From Lineus longissimus (Eukaryota > Nemertea > Pilidiophora > Heteronemertea > Lineidae), in the NCBI RefSeq assembly GCF_910592395.1, contig NC_088308.1:17995501-18059500 (forward strand): a stretch of 64,000 nucleotides of DNA, written 5' to 3'. The number at the start of each line of letters is the position of its first letter. Position 1 is the first letter of the stretch. Made by a program: the position numbers and the translations under genes. The notes beneath the pieces are model-generated. The model did no database searches and was not told where the DNA came from. It worked only from the letters and a program-made list of their open reading frames with translations. Shown piece after piece: positions 26,344 to 37,209 of the stretch.

Positions 26344-28012
26344 TCATCGCGTAAAGCGAATGCATACGGTCAAAACATTCCGTGCATCACTTCTGTACTT
26401 CTTTCCTCCAAGCACATACAAATAAAAGTTGACTGCATGATTCATTTCAGCAAATGCCACTGTAAACCAGAAGATGACATCTATTCTAAGGAGCCAATAG
26501 ATGTCGCTGTAATCATACGCTGTCATTACATCCGGGATTGTGACCAGCACCTCGAATATCAGATACGGCGAACAGAGAACGACAAACGCCATGGACACCA
26601 ACACTAGAATTCTCGTCAGATGGGCATTTTCTAAGTTTTCCTTTTCATCTTTGGCCATTTTCCTCCTCTCAGAAGCTGCACGTTTTACGCTAATTAAGAT
26701 CAAGATATTCGATACTAGAATCACTGTGAATGGCAATACACCGTTAGCCGTCGAGTGGTAGGCAGCCACAGCCACCTCAAGCCACCGATGTTCCTTGAAC
26801 TCGGTAAAAGGAGAGGCGAATTCAGTCCCCAAGAACTGAATTTTGAAGCCAAAGAAAATGTTGATATCTACAATGCCCGGGATAATCGTTGAAATAACGA
26901 CTATTTTCTTGGCACGCGATGCTGTGCAGATGCTCTTAGCCTTCAGTGGAAATAAAACAGCGTATGCACGATCTAAAGTCATAGCAGCAAGTGAAAACCT
27001 TGAGGCAGTCCCTGATACGAATACGGCGTAAAGAACTGTTCTGAAATTAGATTGTCAGACAAGTGCATCAGGCTCATCAGCGATTTACAGCAAATCTCGA
27101 GTTGGTGCAAGAACCTTTTGCCTTTTCCGTCAACAAAATATTCTCCGTCGGTTCTAGAATTTAAAGCGTCCTGAAAACTTAATGAGGGCAATCAGCCAAC
27201 AGGGGTTCCAATGAGAATCTTCCCCGCTCATAACAAAGAGATTAATCGGAAAATTTTATTTCAAATTGTTGACTACATTTTATTGTGACTTGAAGATCAA
27301 TAGCGTGTTCTATTACTAGTGCGGGAATTAACTGACTATAACCATGGTAGCACATTGGCCTACGCATTGACAGAATTGGCAAAGTAATTGGTGAGATAGC
27401 AGCGAGGTCCGGCAAATCGAATGAAATCGCTCCAGTATGACGTGCACGTGTCGATGTAGATATGAACACTTCACTCTTTCCAGGACATCATATGTCATAC
27501 GTCTTATAGAGTTGCTACATGTACGTACGCCACACGGGAGCGGGTTTATTTTCAATTTGAGGGAAATGGCAAACTTGTGGGAAAGGTGCGAGAACCCATT
27601 TTGCACGTATACAGTGTATGCGGGGTCATATGAATTTCTGAATGGTCACTTTGTGAAATCAGGGACGTACTTACGTCGCCACCTCTTCAATTTGTTCGAT
27701 CATCACTCCCAAGCCGTGGTGTACCAAAAGAACATAAACGACATGACTAACCAGGTATATGGTGTCCAGGACCGCAAGAGCCGTCATATACACACATGTA
27801 CTTATGTTTCTATACTCTTTTTTAGTTGTTATGAGCAACGAGATTGAGTTCCCAAACAACCCAAACATGGCAATGATTAAGTGTGCCCACTTTTTGAAAA
27901 TACCATGAGCTATGCGCAGCGCCTGAAACTCATCATTGGACTGATTCAGAAATAAAATGGTGCTGGTCAACGAAGCCGATGTGAAGTTTTCTCCATCCAT
28001 TTCGTTAGACAT
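26344..28012 (-). CDS. GPCR-7: rhodopsin-like G-protein-coupled receptor
   Basis: Predicted 344-residue receptor, exon 1 at 27675-28012 and exon 2 at 26344-27040. Splice sites and split codon are as in GPCR-6. Exon 1 is the same as in GPCR-6. Exon 2 has DRAYAV where the other copies have DRACAV, then LCSPYLIF, IPDVMTAYDYSDIY and a helix 7 WFTVAFAEMNHAVNFYLY, with tail ending TVCIRFTR. Positions 26,780-30,003 repeat 23,641-26,865 with at most a few differences, so GPCR-7 spans the joint of two near-perfect 3,138-bp units. Ligand unknown. An assembly artefact for one of the two units is not excluded. Confidence 0.84.
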
Positions 28013-29207
28013 GTAAGCTATACCAGTTTAAAGATTTTGCTTCAGAAAACGAAATTTAATACCGTTCAACAGGAAAGAAATGTTTAGTTATTACCCTTTT
28101 GGTTCATCATGCAATCATGGCAGCGGAACGTATGAGAAGGTATCACCCTCGTTTAAACCATGGACCTTACCAACACTGAGCTACGACCGCGTTTAATAGG
28201 TGTCCTTCTTCTTCGTCCTCACCGTTCGTTTGTTTGCATTTTAGGCGGATAATATTTAGATTTGAACATTCGTCCGCGTTTCTTGTCAGATGGTGCGTGG
28301 TATATATATGGCAAATATGGCGTCAGAGACGGTGCAACTGTGAACTGAAGATCAAATTATGTTACAAAAAATCCTGATTGTTGACCCATTCCACTTGTTG
28401 CAGTTAAAAGCTACGATAAAAATAATCATTATGAACTACCGAGAGAGCACACATAGCGATATCGAGACTTATTGACCAAGATGCGTTCGCGCCAGGCTTA
28501 CCTTGGACACTGCATTATTATCGACGCTTGAGGTGGCATAATAGAACGGAAGCGAAAATTAAAAAGAAAACTAGCTGCATTAGTGTTGACTCCGCTACTG
28601 CCTGTTGCTCGCTTACTGACTCTGCGTCATTTACAGAGGAATTCAATCCGATACGGACATCGAAAGAAAATATCTACTTTGCAATTATCATCTGTGTAGT
28701 CAGCGCGAAATATGAAACAATAATTGCTACTAGTGATGATTGCGTCGATACCACATCAGTCCTGATTGATTCCTTCAATTAAGAAGCAGCGACTTTCCAA
28801 AATACCGCCACTTTTACTAATTCATCAACAACAACAAAATTAGAAGTTTGCACACACGTACTATGCATTTACAGATAATACATTATCTAGTCCATTCACG
28901 AAACGGCTATTGCTTTCCTTCGCTCTACGTACATTAGTAGTCTTGTTTTCTACAAAAGTTTCTTGACACAGAAAACGAGAGATTCTAAAAGACATTACAA
29001 TGTACGCCATTACAACCAAGCATCCAACATCCAAGGTCACGTGGTGGTCATATGACGAGCAAGGTGTACCAGTGCACCAGACTTCCCCTTCCGCGCATGA
29101 ACATCAGTATAATCCACAACATATACTATACCGCGGACACTTGCATAGTGGTTACCTCACTTGATGGCACTGTTTTGACAAACATTTCATTTGACATGTT
29201 GGCTTGA
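28013..29207 (-). promoter_or_regulatory. Promoter and spacer upstream of GPCR-7
   Basis: The same as the GPCR-6 upstream region at +3,138: TATATATA at 28,301-28,308, donor-like GTAAGG at 28,170, and the altered CTG at the inferred untranslated-exon acceptor. Confidence 0.42.
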
Positions 29208-29301
29208 TGATAATCCACTGTTTCTCACTAAACCAGAGAATGTATATTCAGGATTCTGAAGCAAGATCTCTGGGGCGGCAAACTCGGCCACTCTCCTGCT
29301 A
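29208..29301 (-). pseudogene. ABCC10 terminal-exon remnant (junction type 1)
   Basis: Copy of the remnant at 26,070-26,163 within the 3,138-bp repeat; it lies between GPCR-7 and GPCR-8. Confidence 0.85.
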
Positions 29302-29481
29302 ATCGCACCAGAGGTTGTGTGATGACAGTGCTTTCAATTAACTAATACGAGCATCACCTACGTGCATCAATCTCACCGTGCAAGGCACATGCATTTGGCC
29401 AAAAATCTTCAATGCATCACTCGATCGGCCAACCACATACACATGGTCAATACATTCCTCGTATCACATTGCATCAGTACT

Positions 29482-31128
29482 TCATCGCGTAAAGCGAATG
29501 CATACGGTCAAAACATTCCGTGCATCACTTCTGTACTTCTTTCCTCCAAGCACATACAAATAAAAGTTGACTGCATGATTCATTTCAGCAAATGCCACTG
29601 TAAACCAGAAGATGACATCTATTCTAAGGAGCCAATAGATGTCGCTGTAATCATACGCTGTCATTACATCCGGGATTGTGACCAGCACCTCGAATATCAG
29701 ATACGGCGAACAGAGAACGACAAACGCCATGGACACCAACACTAGAATTCTCGTCAGATGGGCATTTTCTAAGTTTTCCTTTTCATCTTTGGCCATTTTC
29801 CTCCTCTCAGAAGCTGCACGTTTTACGCTAATTAAGATCAAGATATTCGATACTAGAATCACTGTGAATGGCAATACACCGTTAGCCGTCGAGTGGTAGG
29901 CAGCCACAGCCACCTCAAGCCACCGATGTTCCTTGAACTCGGTAAAAGGAGAGGCGAATTCAGTCCCCAAGAACTGAATTTTGAAGCCAAAGAAAATGTT
30001 GATATCTACTATGCTCGGGATAATCGTTGAAATAATGACTATTTTCTTGGCACGCGATGCTGTGCAGATGCTCTTAGCCTTCAGTGGAAATAAAACAGCG
30101 CATGCACGATCTAAAGTCATAGCAGCAAGTGAAAACCTTGAGGCTGTCCCTGATACGAATACTGCGTAAAGTGCTGTTCTGAAATAAGATGGTCAAACAA
30201 GTCATCAGTGATTCACAGCAAATCTCGAGATGGTGAAATATCCTTTCGCCTCTTCCGTCAACAAAGCATTCTCCGTCGGTTCTAGAATTTAAAGCACCAT
30301 GAAAACTTAATGAGGGCAATCAGCCAACTTGAGTACCCATGAGAATCTTCGCCGCTCATTACAAAGTGATTGATCTGAAAATTTTATTTCAAATTTTTCA
30401 CAACAAGTTATAGCGACGTGAAGATCTATAGCGTGTTCGATTACTAGCGCGGGAATCTAACTGACTATAACCATGAGAACACATTGGCCTAAAGTGGTTG
30501 GTGAGATAACAGCGAGGTCCGGCAAACCGAATGAAATCGCTCCAGTATGACGAGTCGTATGACGTGCACGTGTAGGTATGAACGCTTCACTTTTCCAGGA
30601 CATAATATGTCATACGTATTATAAAGTCGCTACATATATGTACGCCACACGGGAGCGGGTTTATTTTCGATTTGACGAAACTTTCCAAAGTGTTTGAAAG
30701 GTGTGAGGACCCATTTGGCACGTCTACAGTGTATGAGGGGATCAAATGAAATTCTAAATGTTCACTTTGTGAAATCAGGGACGTACTTACGTCGCCATCT
30801 CTTCAATTGGTTCGATCATTACTCCCAAGCCGTGGTGTACCAAAAGAACATAAACGACAAGACTTATCAGGTATATGGTGTCCAGGACAGCAAGAGCTGT
30901 CATATACACACATGTACTTATGTTTCTGTACTCTTTCTTGGTGGTTATGAGCAACGAGATTGAGTTCCCAAACAACCCAAACATGGCAATGATCAAGGGA
31001 GACCACTTCTTAAAAATACTGTGAGCTACGCGTAGCGCCAGAAACTCATCATTTGACTGATTCAGAAATAAAATGGTGCTGATCAACGAAGCCGATGTGA
31101 AGTTTTCTCCATCCATTTCGTTAGACAT
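29482..31128 (-). CDS. GPCR-8: rhodopsin-like receptor, mosaic of two array types
   Basis: Predicted 344-residue receptor, exon 1 at 30791-31128 and exon 2 at 29482-30178, donor GTAAGTACG, acceptor TTATTTCAG, split codon 2+1. The body of exon 2 matches GPCR-7 to about 30,003. The helix 3 end of exon 2 and the intron (ACTGCGTAAAGTGCTGTTCTG, about 30,161-30,350) instead match the older type seen in GPCR-1 and -2. Exon 1 has [17 protein letters not shown] and YLISLVVYVLLVHHG. It encodes VIISTIIPSIVD where GPCR-7 has VVISTIIPGIVD. The gene is followed upstream by a full spacer and a copy of the ABCC10 3' exons. Ligand unknown. Confidence 0.85.
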
Positions 31129-32363
31129 GTAAGCTATACCTGTTTAACGATTTTGCCTCAGAAAACGAAACTTAACACCGTTCAACAGGAAAGAAATGTT
31201 TAGTTATTACCCTTTTGGTTCACCATACAATCATGGCAGCGGAACGTATGAGAAGGATCCTCTACCCTCGTTTAAACCATGGACCTTACCAACACTGAGC
31301 TACGACCACGTTTAATAGGTGTCCTTCTTCTTCGTCTTCACCGTTCGATTGCTTGCATTTTAGGTGGACGATATTTAGATTTGAACATTCGCCCGCGCTT
31401 CTTGTCAGATGGTGCGTGATATATATTTGGTAAATATGGCGTCAGAGACGGTGCAACTGTGAACTGAAGATCAAATTATGCAACAAAAAATCCTGATTGT
31501 TGACCAATGCCACTTGTTCAAGTTAAAAGCTACGATAAAAATTATCATTATGAACTACCGAGAGAGCACACATAGCGATATCGAGACTTATTGACCAAGA
31601 TGCGTTCGCGCCAGGCTTACCTTGGACACTGCGTTATTACCGACGCTGGAGGTGGAATAATAGAACGGAAGCGAAAATTAAATAGAAAACTAGCTGCATT
31701 AGTGTTGACTCCTCCACTGCCTGTTGCTCGCTTACTGACTCTGCGTCATTTACAGAGGAATTCAATCCGATACGGACATCGAAGAAAAATATCTACTTTG
31801 CAATAATCATCTACATTTTATGTGTAGGTAAGCGCGAAATATGAAACAATAATTACTATCAGTGATGATTGCGTCGATACCACATTAGTCTGGATTGATG
31901 CCTACAATCATGAAAATAAAAATAAGAAGCAGCGACTTTCCAAAATAGACCTTGTTTTAATAATCCATCAACAACAACAAAATTAGACGTTTGCATAGAG
32001 GTATTATGCATTTACAGAAAATACATTGTCTAGTCCATTTACGAAAGGACTATAATTTTCCTTCGCTCTACGTAAATTAGCAGTTTTATTTTCTACAAAA
32101 ATTACTTGACACAGAAAACGAGAGATTCTAAAAGACATTACAATGTACGCCATTACAACCAAGCATTCAATGTCCAAGGTCACGTGGTAGTCATATGACT
32201 AGCAAGCTGTACCAGTCAATGCCAGTGCACCAGACGTCCCCTTCCGCGCATGAACGTCAGTTTAATCCACAATATAAACTTTAGAACCGCGACCACTCGC
32301 GAAATGGTACCCTCCCTTCATGGCACTGTTTTGACAAACATTTCATTTGACATGTTTGCTTGA
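31129..32363 (-). promoter_or_regulatory. Promoter and spacer upstream of GPCR-8
   Basis: TATATAT at about 31,420-31,426, donor-like GTAAGG at 31,289, acceptor-like TTAAACAG at about 31,140, and the spacer block 31,600-31,860. It is the 6,081-bp paralogue of 37,210-38,444 and includes the ABCC10 3' flank. Confidence 0.45.
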
Positions 32364-33680
32364 TTATAATCCACTGTTTCTCACTAAACCAGAGAATATA
32401 GATTCAGGATTCTGAAGCAGTATCTCTGGGGCGGCGAACTCGGCCACTCTCCCGCTATCCATGACTAGAACACGATTGCTCTCCAATACTGTGTTTATCC
32501 TATGAGCTATGGTCAGTACGGTCTTGTCGGAGAAGGCTGCCTTGATCGTCCGCTGGATGAGCTGGTCCGTCTCCTGGTCAACACTGGCTGTAGCTTCATC
32601 CATACACAGAATCTGGAAGTATCAGAATAATATATACACTGAGTCACGTTCACTCTTACAAATAAAGGTTTTTGAGCTTTTGAAAAACTTAACACAAATG
32701 TGCACCCCTCCAGGTTTTTCAGAATCTCTATTTAAGTTTGTCGTGCACGGCATTCCTGATTCAATTCTGTAATTGAGTGCAAATTCCTTTTTCAAAGACT
32801 CGCAACATACCTTGGCCTCTGCCAACAATGCCCTGGCCAGACAAAGCAACTGCCGCTGTCCGACAGAGAAGTGTTTGCCTTTCTCCGCCACATCAGCGTC
32901 CAAACCACCCAGGCGTTCCACGGGTAACTTCATGTGACATTTCTCCAATGCCTCCCAAAGAGCCTCGTCCTGATAGATCTCGGCCGGATCGAGATTTTCC
33001 CTCACAGACCCACTGAATAGGAATGGGTCCTGAGGAATGATTGCTAGGCGCGACCTGAAAGAGGGAGGGCCACCAAAGTGATCACGAAATGACATCAGAG
33101 GGGAGGCGTGGACTCTGCCGTGTGATTTCACCATCGCTGTTTTTTACCTGACACCGATTCATCGCTTGTCTTCGTGACTGGTTACTTTACTTCAATAGTC
33201 AAGACACGAAAAACCGAGTTTTTCTATACCAATGCCTATGATGTAAGGACAAGGCAACATCCATAGATTGAGACCTGGCCGAAGACATACGGGTCAAAAC
33301 ACAAATTGCTGCCTAATTGTATAATGACAAGCAACAAATCCTCAGGAAACAGACGAAAAACCAAATTCTATTACCAAGACTATCAAGTGCTCTATTCGCC
33401 ACTAAAGTCAAGCTCGTCGACTTTGAATGAAGGACTATTGCATTACGGACTCCTTGGAGTGCCCAACAACACTGCAAAGGATTACCTCAGCTCCTGTAGT
33501 CCCATTTTCGATATATCCACGCCATCAATTTTAATGCAGCCACCGACCAACTCGATCAACCGATAGAGCGCCAGGAAAAGAGTCGACTTGCCTGACCCGG
33601 TACGGCCAACTATACCAATTTTCTCCGCAGTTTCGAACTTGAAAGAGACACCATTCAGCGCATTTGGTAGGCCAGGTCTG
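32364..33680 (-). pseudogene. ABCC10 3' fragment, recent copy
   Basis: Nearly identical to 38,445-39,761 at an offset of 6,081 bp. The terminal exon (32364-32612) and signature exon (32811-33054) encode the same protein as the intact gene. The Walker A exon (33486-33680) is truncated at its 5' side, just after the codons for [14 protein letters not shown]. There the sequence changes to GPCR intron at GTCTGTAC|GTATACAGTG, a joint with about 2 bp of shared sequence. As an ABC transporter it is dead; see the overlapping fusion candidate. Confidence 0.9.
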
Positions 33681-34089
33681 TACGTATACAGTGCATGCGG
33701 GGTCATATGAATTTCTGAATGGTCACTTTGTGAAATCAGGGACGTACTTACGTCGCCATCTCTTCAATTTGTTCGATCATCACTCCCAAGCCGTGGTGTA
33801 TCAAAAGAACATAAACGACATGACTAACCAGGTATATGGTGTCCAGGACCGCAAGAGCCGTCATATACACACATGTACTTATGTTTCTATACTCTTTTTT
33901 AGTTGTTATGAGCAACGAGATTGAGTTCCCAAACAACCCAAACATGGCAATGATTAAGTGTGCCCACTTTTTGAAAATACCATGAGCTATGCGCAGCGCC
34001 TGAAACTCATCATTGGACTGATTCAGAAATAAAATGGTGCTTGTCAACGAAGCCGATGTGAAGTTTTCTCCATCCATTTCGTTAGACAT
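32364..34089 (-). CDS. Candidate GPCR-ABC fusion gene (orphan GPCR exon 1 plus duplicated ABCC10 NBD2 exons)
   Basis: A complete GPCR first exon (33752-34089, good donor GTAAGTACG) has no receptor exon 2 downstream. Instead come three duplicated ABCC10 exons: a Walker A exon cut at its 5' end at about 33,680 (so without an acceptor), an intact signature-motif exon 32811-33054 and an intact terminal exon 32364-32612. The GPCR exon ends in phase 2 and the signature exon starts in phase 2. Joining them therefore keeps the frame, giving about 276 residues: N-terminus, helices 1-2, then the NBD2 part with Q-loop, FSVGQRQ, Walker [11 protein letters not shown] and H-loop IAHR, but no Walker A. The orphan exon has its own TATATA upstream (34,381). 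Seen: exons, splice sites and phases. Inferred: that they are spliced together. The alternative is a dead GPCR exon next to an ABCC10 pseudogene fragment. Confidence 0.45.
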
Positions 34090-35287
34090 GTAAGCTATAC
34101 CTGTTTAAAGATTTTGCTTCAGAAAACGAAATTTAATACCGTTCAACAGGAAAGAAATGTTTAGTTGTTACCCTTTTGGTTCATCATGCAATCATGGCAG
34201 CGGAACGTATGAGAAGGTTCCATCACCCTCGTTTAAACCATGGACCTTACCAACACTGAGCTACGACCGCGTTTAATAGGTGTCCTTCTTCTTCGTCCTC
34301 ACCGTTCGTTTGTTTGCATTTTAGGCGGATAATATTTAGATTTGAACATTCGTCCGCGTTTCTTGTCAGATGGTGCGTGGTATATATATGGCAAATATGG
34401 CGTCAGAGACGGTGCAACTGTGAACTGAAGATCAAATTATGTTACAAAAAATCCTGATTGTTGACCCATTCCACTTGTTGCAGTTAAAAGCTACGATAAA
34501 AATTATCATTATGAACTACCGAGAGAGCACACATAGCGATATCGAGACTTATTGACCAAGATGCGTTCGCGCCAGGCTTACCTTGGACACTGCATTATTA
34601 TCGACGCTTGAGGTGGCATAATAGAACGGAAGCGAAAATTAAAAAGAAAACTAGCTGCATTAGTGTTGACTCCTCCACTGCCTGTTGCTCGCTTACTGAC
34701 TCTGCGTCACTTACAGAGGAATTCAATCCGATACGGACATCGAAAGAAAATATCTACTTTGCAATTATCATCTGTGTAGTCAGCGCGAAATATGAAACAA
34801 TAATTGCTACTAGTGATGATTGCGTCGATACCACATCAGTCCTGATTGATTCCTTCAATTAAGAAGCAGCGACTTTCCAAAATACCGCCAGTTTTACTAA
34901 TTCATCAACAACAACAAAATTAGAAGTTTGCACACACGTACTATGCATTTACAGATAATACGTTATCTAGTCCATTCACGAAACGGCTATAGCTTTCCTT
35001 CGCTCTACGTACACAAGTAGTTTTGTTTTCTACAAAAGTTTCTTGACACAGAAAACGAGAGATTCTAAAAGACATTACAATGTACGCCATTACAACCAAG
35101 CATCCAACATCCAAGGTCACGTGGTGGTCATATGACGAGCAAGGTGTACCAGTGCACCAGACTTCCCCTTCCGCGCATGAACATCAGTATAATCCACAAC
35201 ATATACTATACCGCGGCCACTTGCATAGTGGTTACCTCACTTGATGGCACTGTTTTGACAAACATTTCATTTGACATGTTGGCTTCA
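34090..35287 (-). promoter_or_regulatory. Promoter and spacer upstream of the orphan GPCR exon
   Basis: TATATATA at about 34,381-34,388, donor-like GTAAGG at 34,260, acceptor-like TTTAAACAG near 34,100, and spacer block 34,560-34,860. These are all the elements seen upstream of complete receptors, so the orphan exon may still be transcribed. Confidence 0.42.
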
Positions 35288-35381
35288 TGATAATCCACTG
35301 TTTCTCACTAAACCAGAGAATATATATTCAGGATTCTGAAGCAAGATCTCTGGGGCGGCAAACTCGGCCACTCTCCCGCTA
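35288..35381 (-). pseudogene. ABCC10 terminal-exon remnant (junction type 1)
   Basis: Same 94-nt remnant with the CCCGCTA/ATCGCACC junction; it lies between the orphan exon and GPCR-9. Confidence 0.85.
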
Positions 35382-35561
35382 ATCGCACCAGAGGTTGTGT
35401 GATGACAGTGCTTTCAATTAACTAATACGAGCATCACCTACGTGCATCAATCTCACCGTGCAAGGCACATGCATTTGGCCAAAAATCTTCAATGCATCAC
35501 TCGATCGGCCAACCACATACACATGGTCAATACATTCCTCGTATCACATTGCATCAGTACT

Positions 35562-37209
35562 TCATCGCGTAAAGCGAATGCATACGGTCAAAACATTCCG
35601 TGCATCACTTCTGTACTTCTTTCCTCCAAGCACATACAAATAAAAGTTGACTGCATGATTCATTTCAGCAAATGCCACTGTAGACCAGAAGATGACATCT
35701 ATTCTAAGGAGCCAATAGATGTCGCTGTAATCATACGCTACCATTACATCCGGGATTGTGACCAGCACCTCGAATATCAGATACGGCGAACAGAGAACGA
35801 CAAACGCCATGGACACCAACACTAGAATTCTCGTCAGATGGGCATTTTCTAAGTTTTCCTTTTCATCTTTGGCCATTTTCCTCCTCTCAGAAGCTGCACG
35901 TTTTACGCTAATTAAGATCAAGATATTCGATACTAGAATCACTGTGAATGGCAATACACCGTTAGCCGTCGAGTGGTAGGCAGCCACAGCCACCTCAAGC
36001 CACCGATGTTCCTTGAACTCGGTAAAAGGAGAGGCGAATTCAGTCCCCAAGAACTGAATTTTGAAGCCAAAGAAAATGTTGATATCTACCATGCCCGGGA
36101 TAATCGTTGAAATAACGACTATTTTCTTGGCACGCGATGCTGTGCAGATGCTCTTAGCCTTCAGTGGAAATAAAACAGCGCAGGCACGATCTAAAGTCAT
36201 AGCAGCAAGTGAAAACCTTGAGGCAGTCCCTGATACGAATACTGCGTAAAGTGCTGTTCTGAAATAAGATGGTCAAACAAGTCATCAGTGATTCACAGCA
36301 AATCTCGAGATGGTGAAATATCCTTTCGCCTCTTCCGTCAACAAAGCATTCTCCGTCGGTTCTAGAATTTAAAGCACCATGAAAACTTAATGAGGGCAAT
36401 CAGCCAACTTGGGTACCCATGAGAATCTTCGCCGCTCATTACAAAGTGATTGATCTGAACATTTTATTTCAAATTTTTCACAACAAGTTATAGCGACGTG
36501 AAGATCTATAGCGTGTTCGATTACTAGCGCGGGAATCTAACTGACTATAACCATGAGAACACATTGGCCTAAAGTGGTTGGTGAGATAACAGCGAGGTCC
36601 GGCAAACCGAATGAAATCGCTCCAGTGTGACGAGTCGTATGACGTGCACGTGTAGGTATGAACGCTTCACTTTTTCCAGGACATAATATGTCATACGTAT
36701 TATAAAGTCGCTACATATATGTACGCCACACGGGAGCGGGTTTATTTTCGATTTGACGGAACTTGCCAAAGTGTTTGAAAGGTGTGAGGACCCATTTGGC
36801 ACGTCTACAGTGTATGAGGGGATCAAATGAAATTCTAAATGTTCACTTTGTGAAATCAGGGACGTACTTACGTCGCCATCTCTTCAATTGGTTCGATCAT
36901 TACTCCCAAGCCGTGGTGTACCAAAAGAACATAAACGACAAGACTTATCAGGTATATGGTGTCCAGGACAGCAAGAGCTGTCATATACACACATGTACTT
37001 ATGTTTCTGTACTCTTTCTTGGTGGTTATGAGCAACGAGATTGAGTTCCCAAACAACCCAAACATGGCAATGATCAAGGGAGACCACTTCTTAAAAATAC
37101 TGTGAGCTACGCGTAGCGCCAGAAACTCATCATTTGACTGATTCAGAAATAAAATGGTGCTGATCAACGAAGCCGATGTGAAGTTTTCTCCATCCATTTC
37201 GTTAGACAT
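35562..37209 (-). CDS. GPCR-9: rhodopsin-like receptor next to ABCC10
   Basis: Predicted 344-residue receptor, exon 1 at 36872-37209 and exon 2 at 35562-36258, donor GTAAGTACG, acceptor TTATTTCAG, split codon 2+1. Landmarks: NFT and NQS sites; GLFGN with N about 55; LAVLD with D about 83; DRA at 136-138; P of helix 5 at about 216; LCSPYLIF in helix 6; NFYLY at about 317-321; tail ending TVCIRFTR. There is no Trp at the usual helix 4 position and no cysteine pair joining helix 3 to loop 2. It is the 6,081-bp paralogue of GPCR-8, with GIVD changed to GMVD and MTAYDYS to MVAYDYS. Its start lies 1.24 kb downstream of the ABCC10 stop, on the same strand. Ligand unknown. Confidence 0.87.

Larger units (their letters stand above)
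23641..30003. repeat. Recent 3,138-bp tandem segmental duplication
   Basis: Two adjacent units, about 23,641-26,865 and 26,779-30,003, align at a constant offset of 3,138 bp. They look identical over nearly all lines compared; one visible difference is C at 23,825 against T at 26,963. Left of 23,640 and right of 30,003 similarity drops to that of ordinary array members. Each unit contains one promoter/exon 1 and one exon 2 body. Confidence 0.9.

Noticed and set aside
31591-31806. Recurrent plus-strand frame (about 71 codons, starting MTKMRSRQAYLGH) in most spacers.
   Set aside because: It recurs because the spacer is duplicated. The frame is broken or altered in several copies and shows no protein family features.
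35758-36249. Plus-strand open frames antisense to GPCR exon 2, present in every copy.
   Set aside because: They are shadows of the receptor reading frame, without splice support or recognisable domains.
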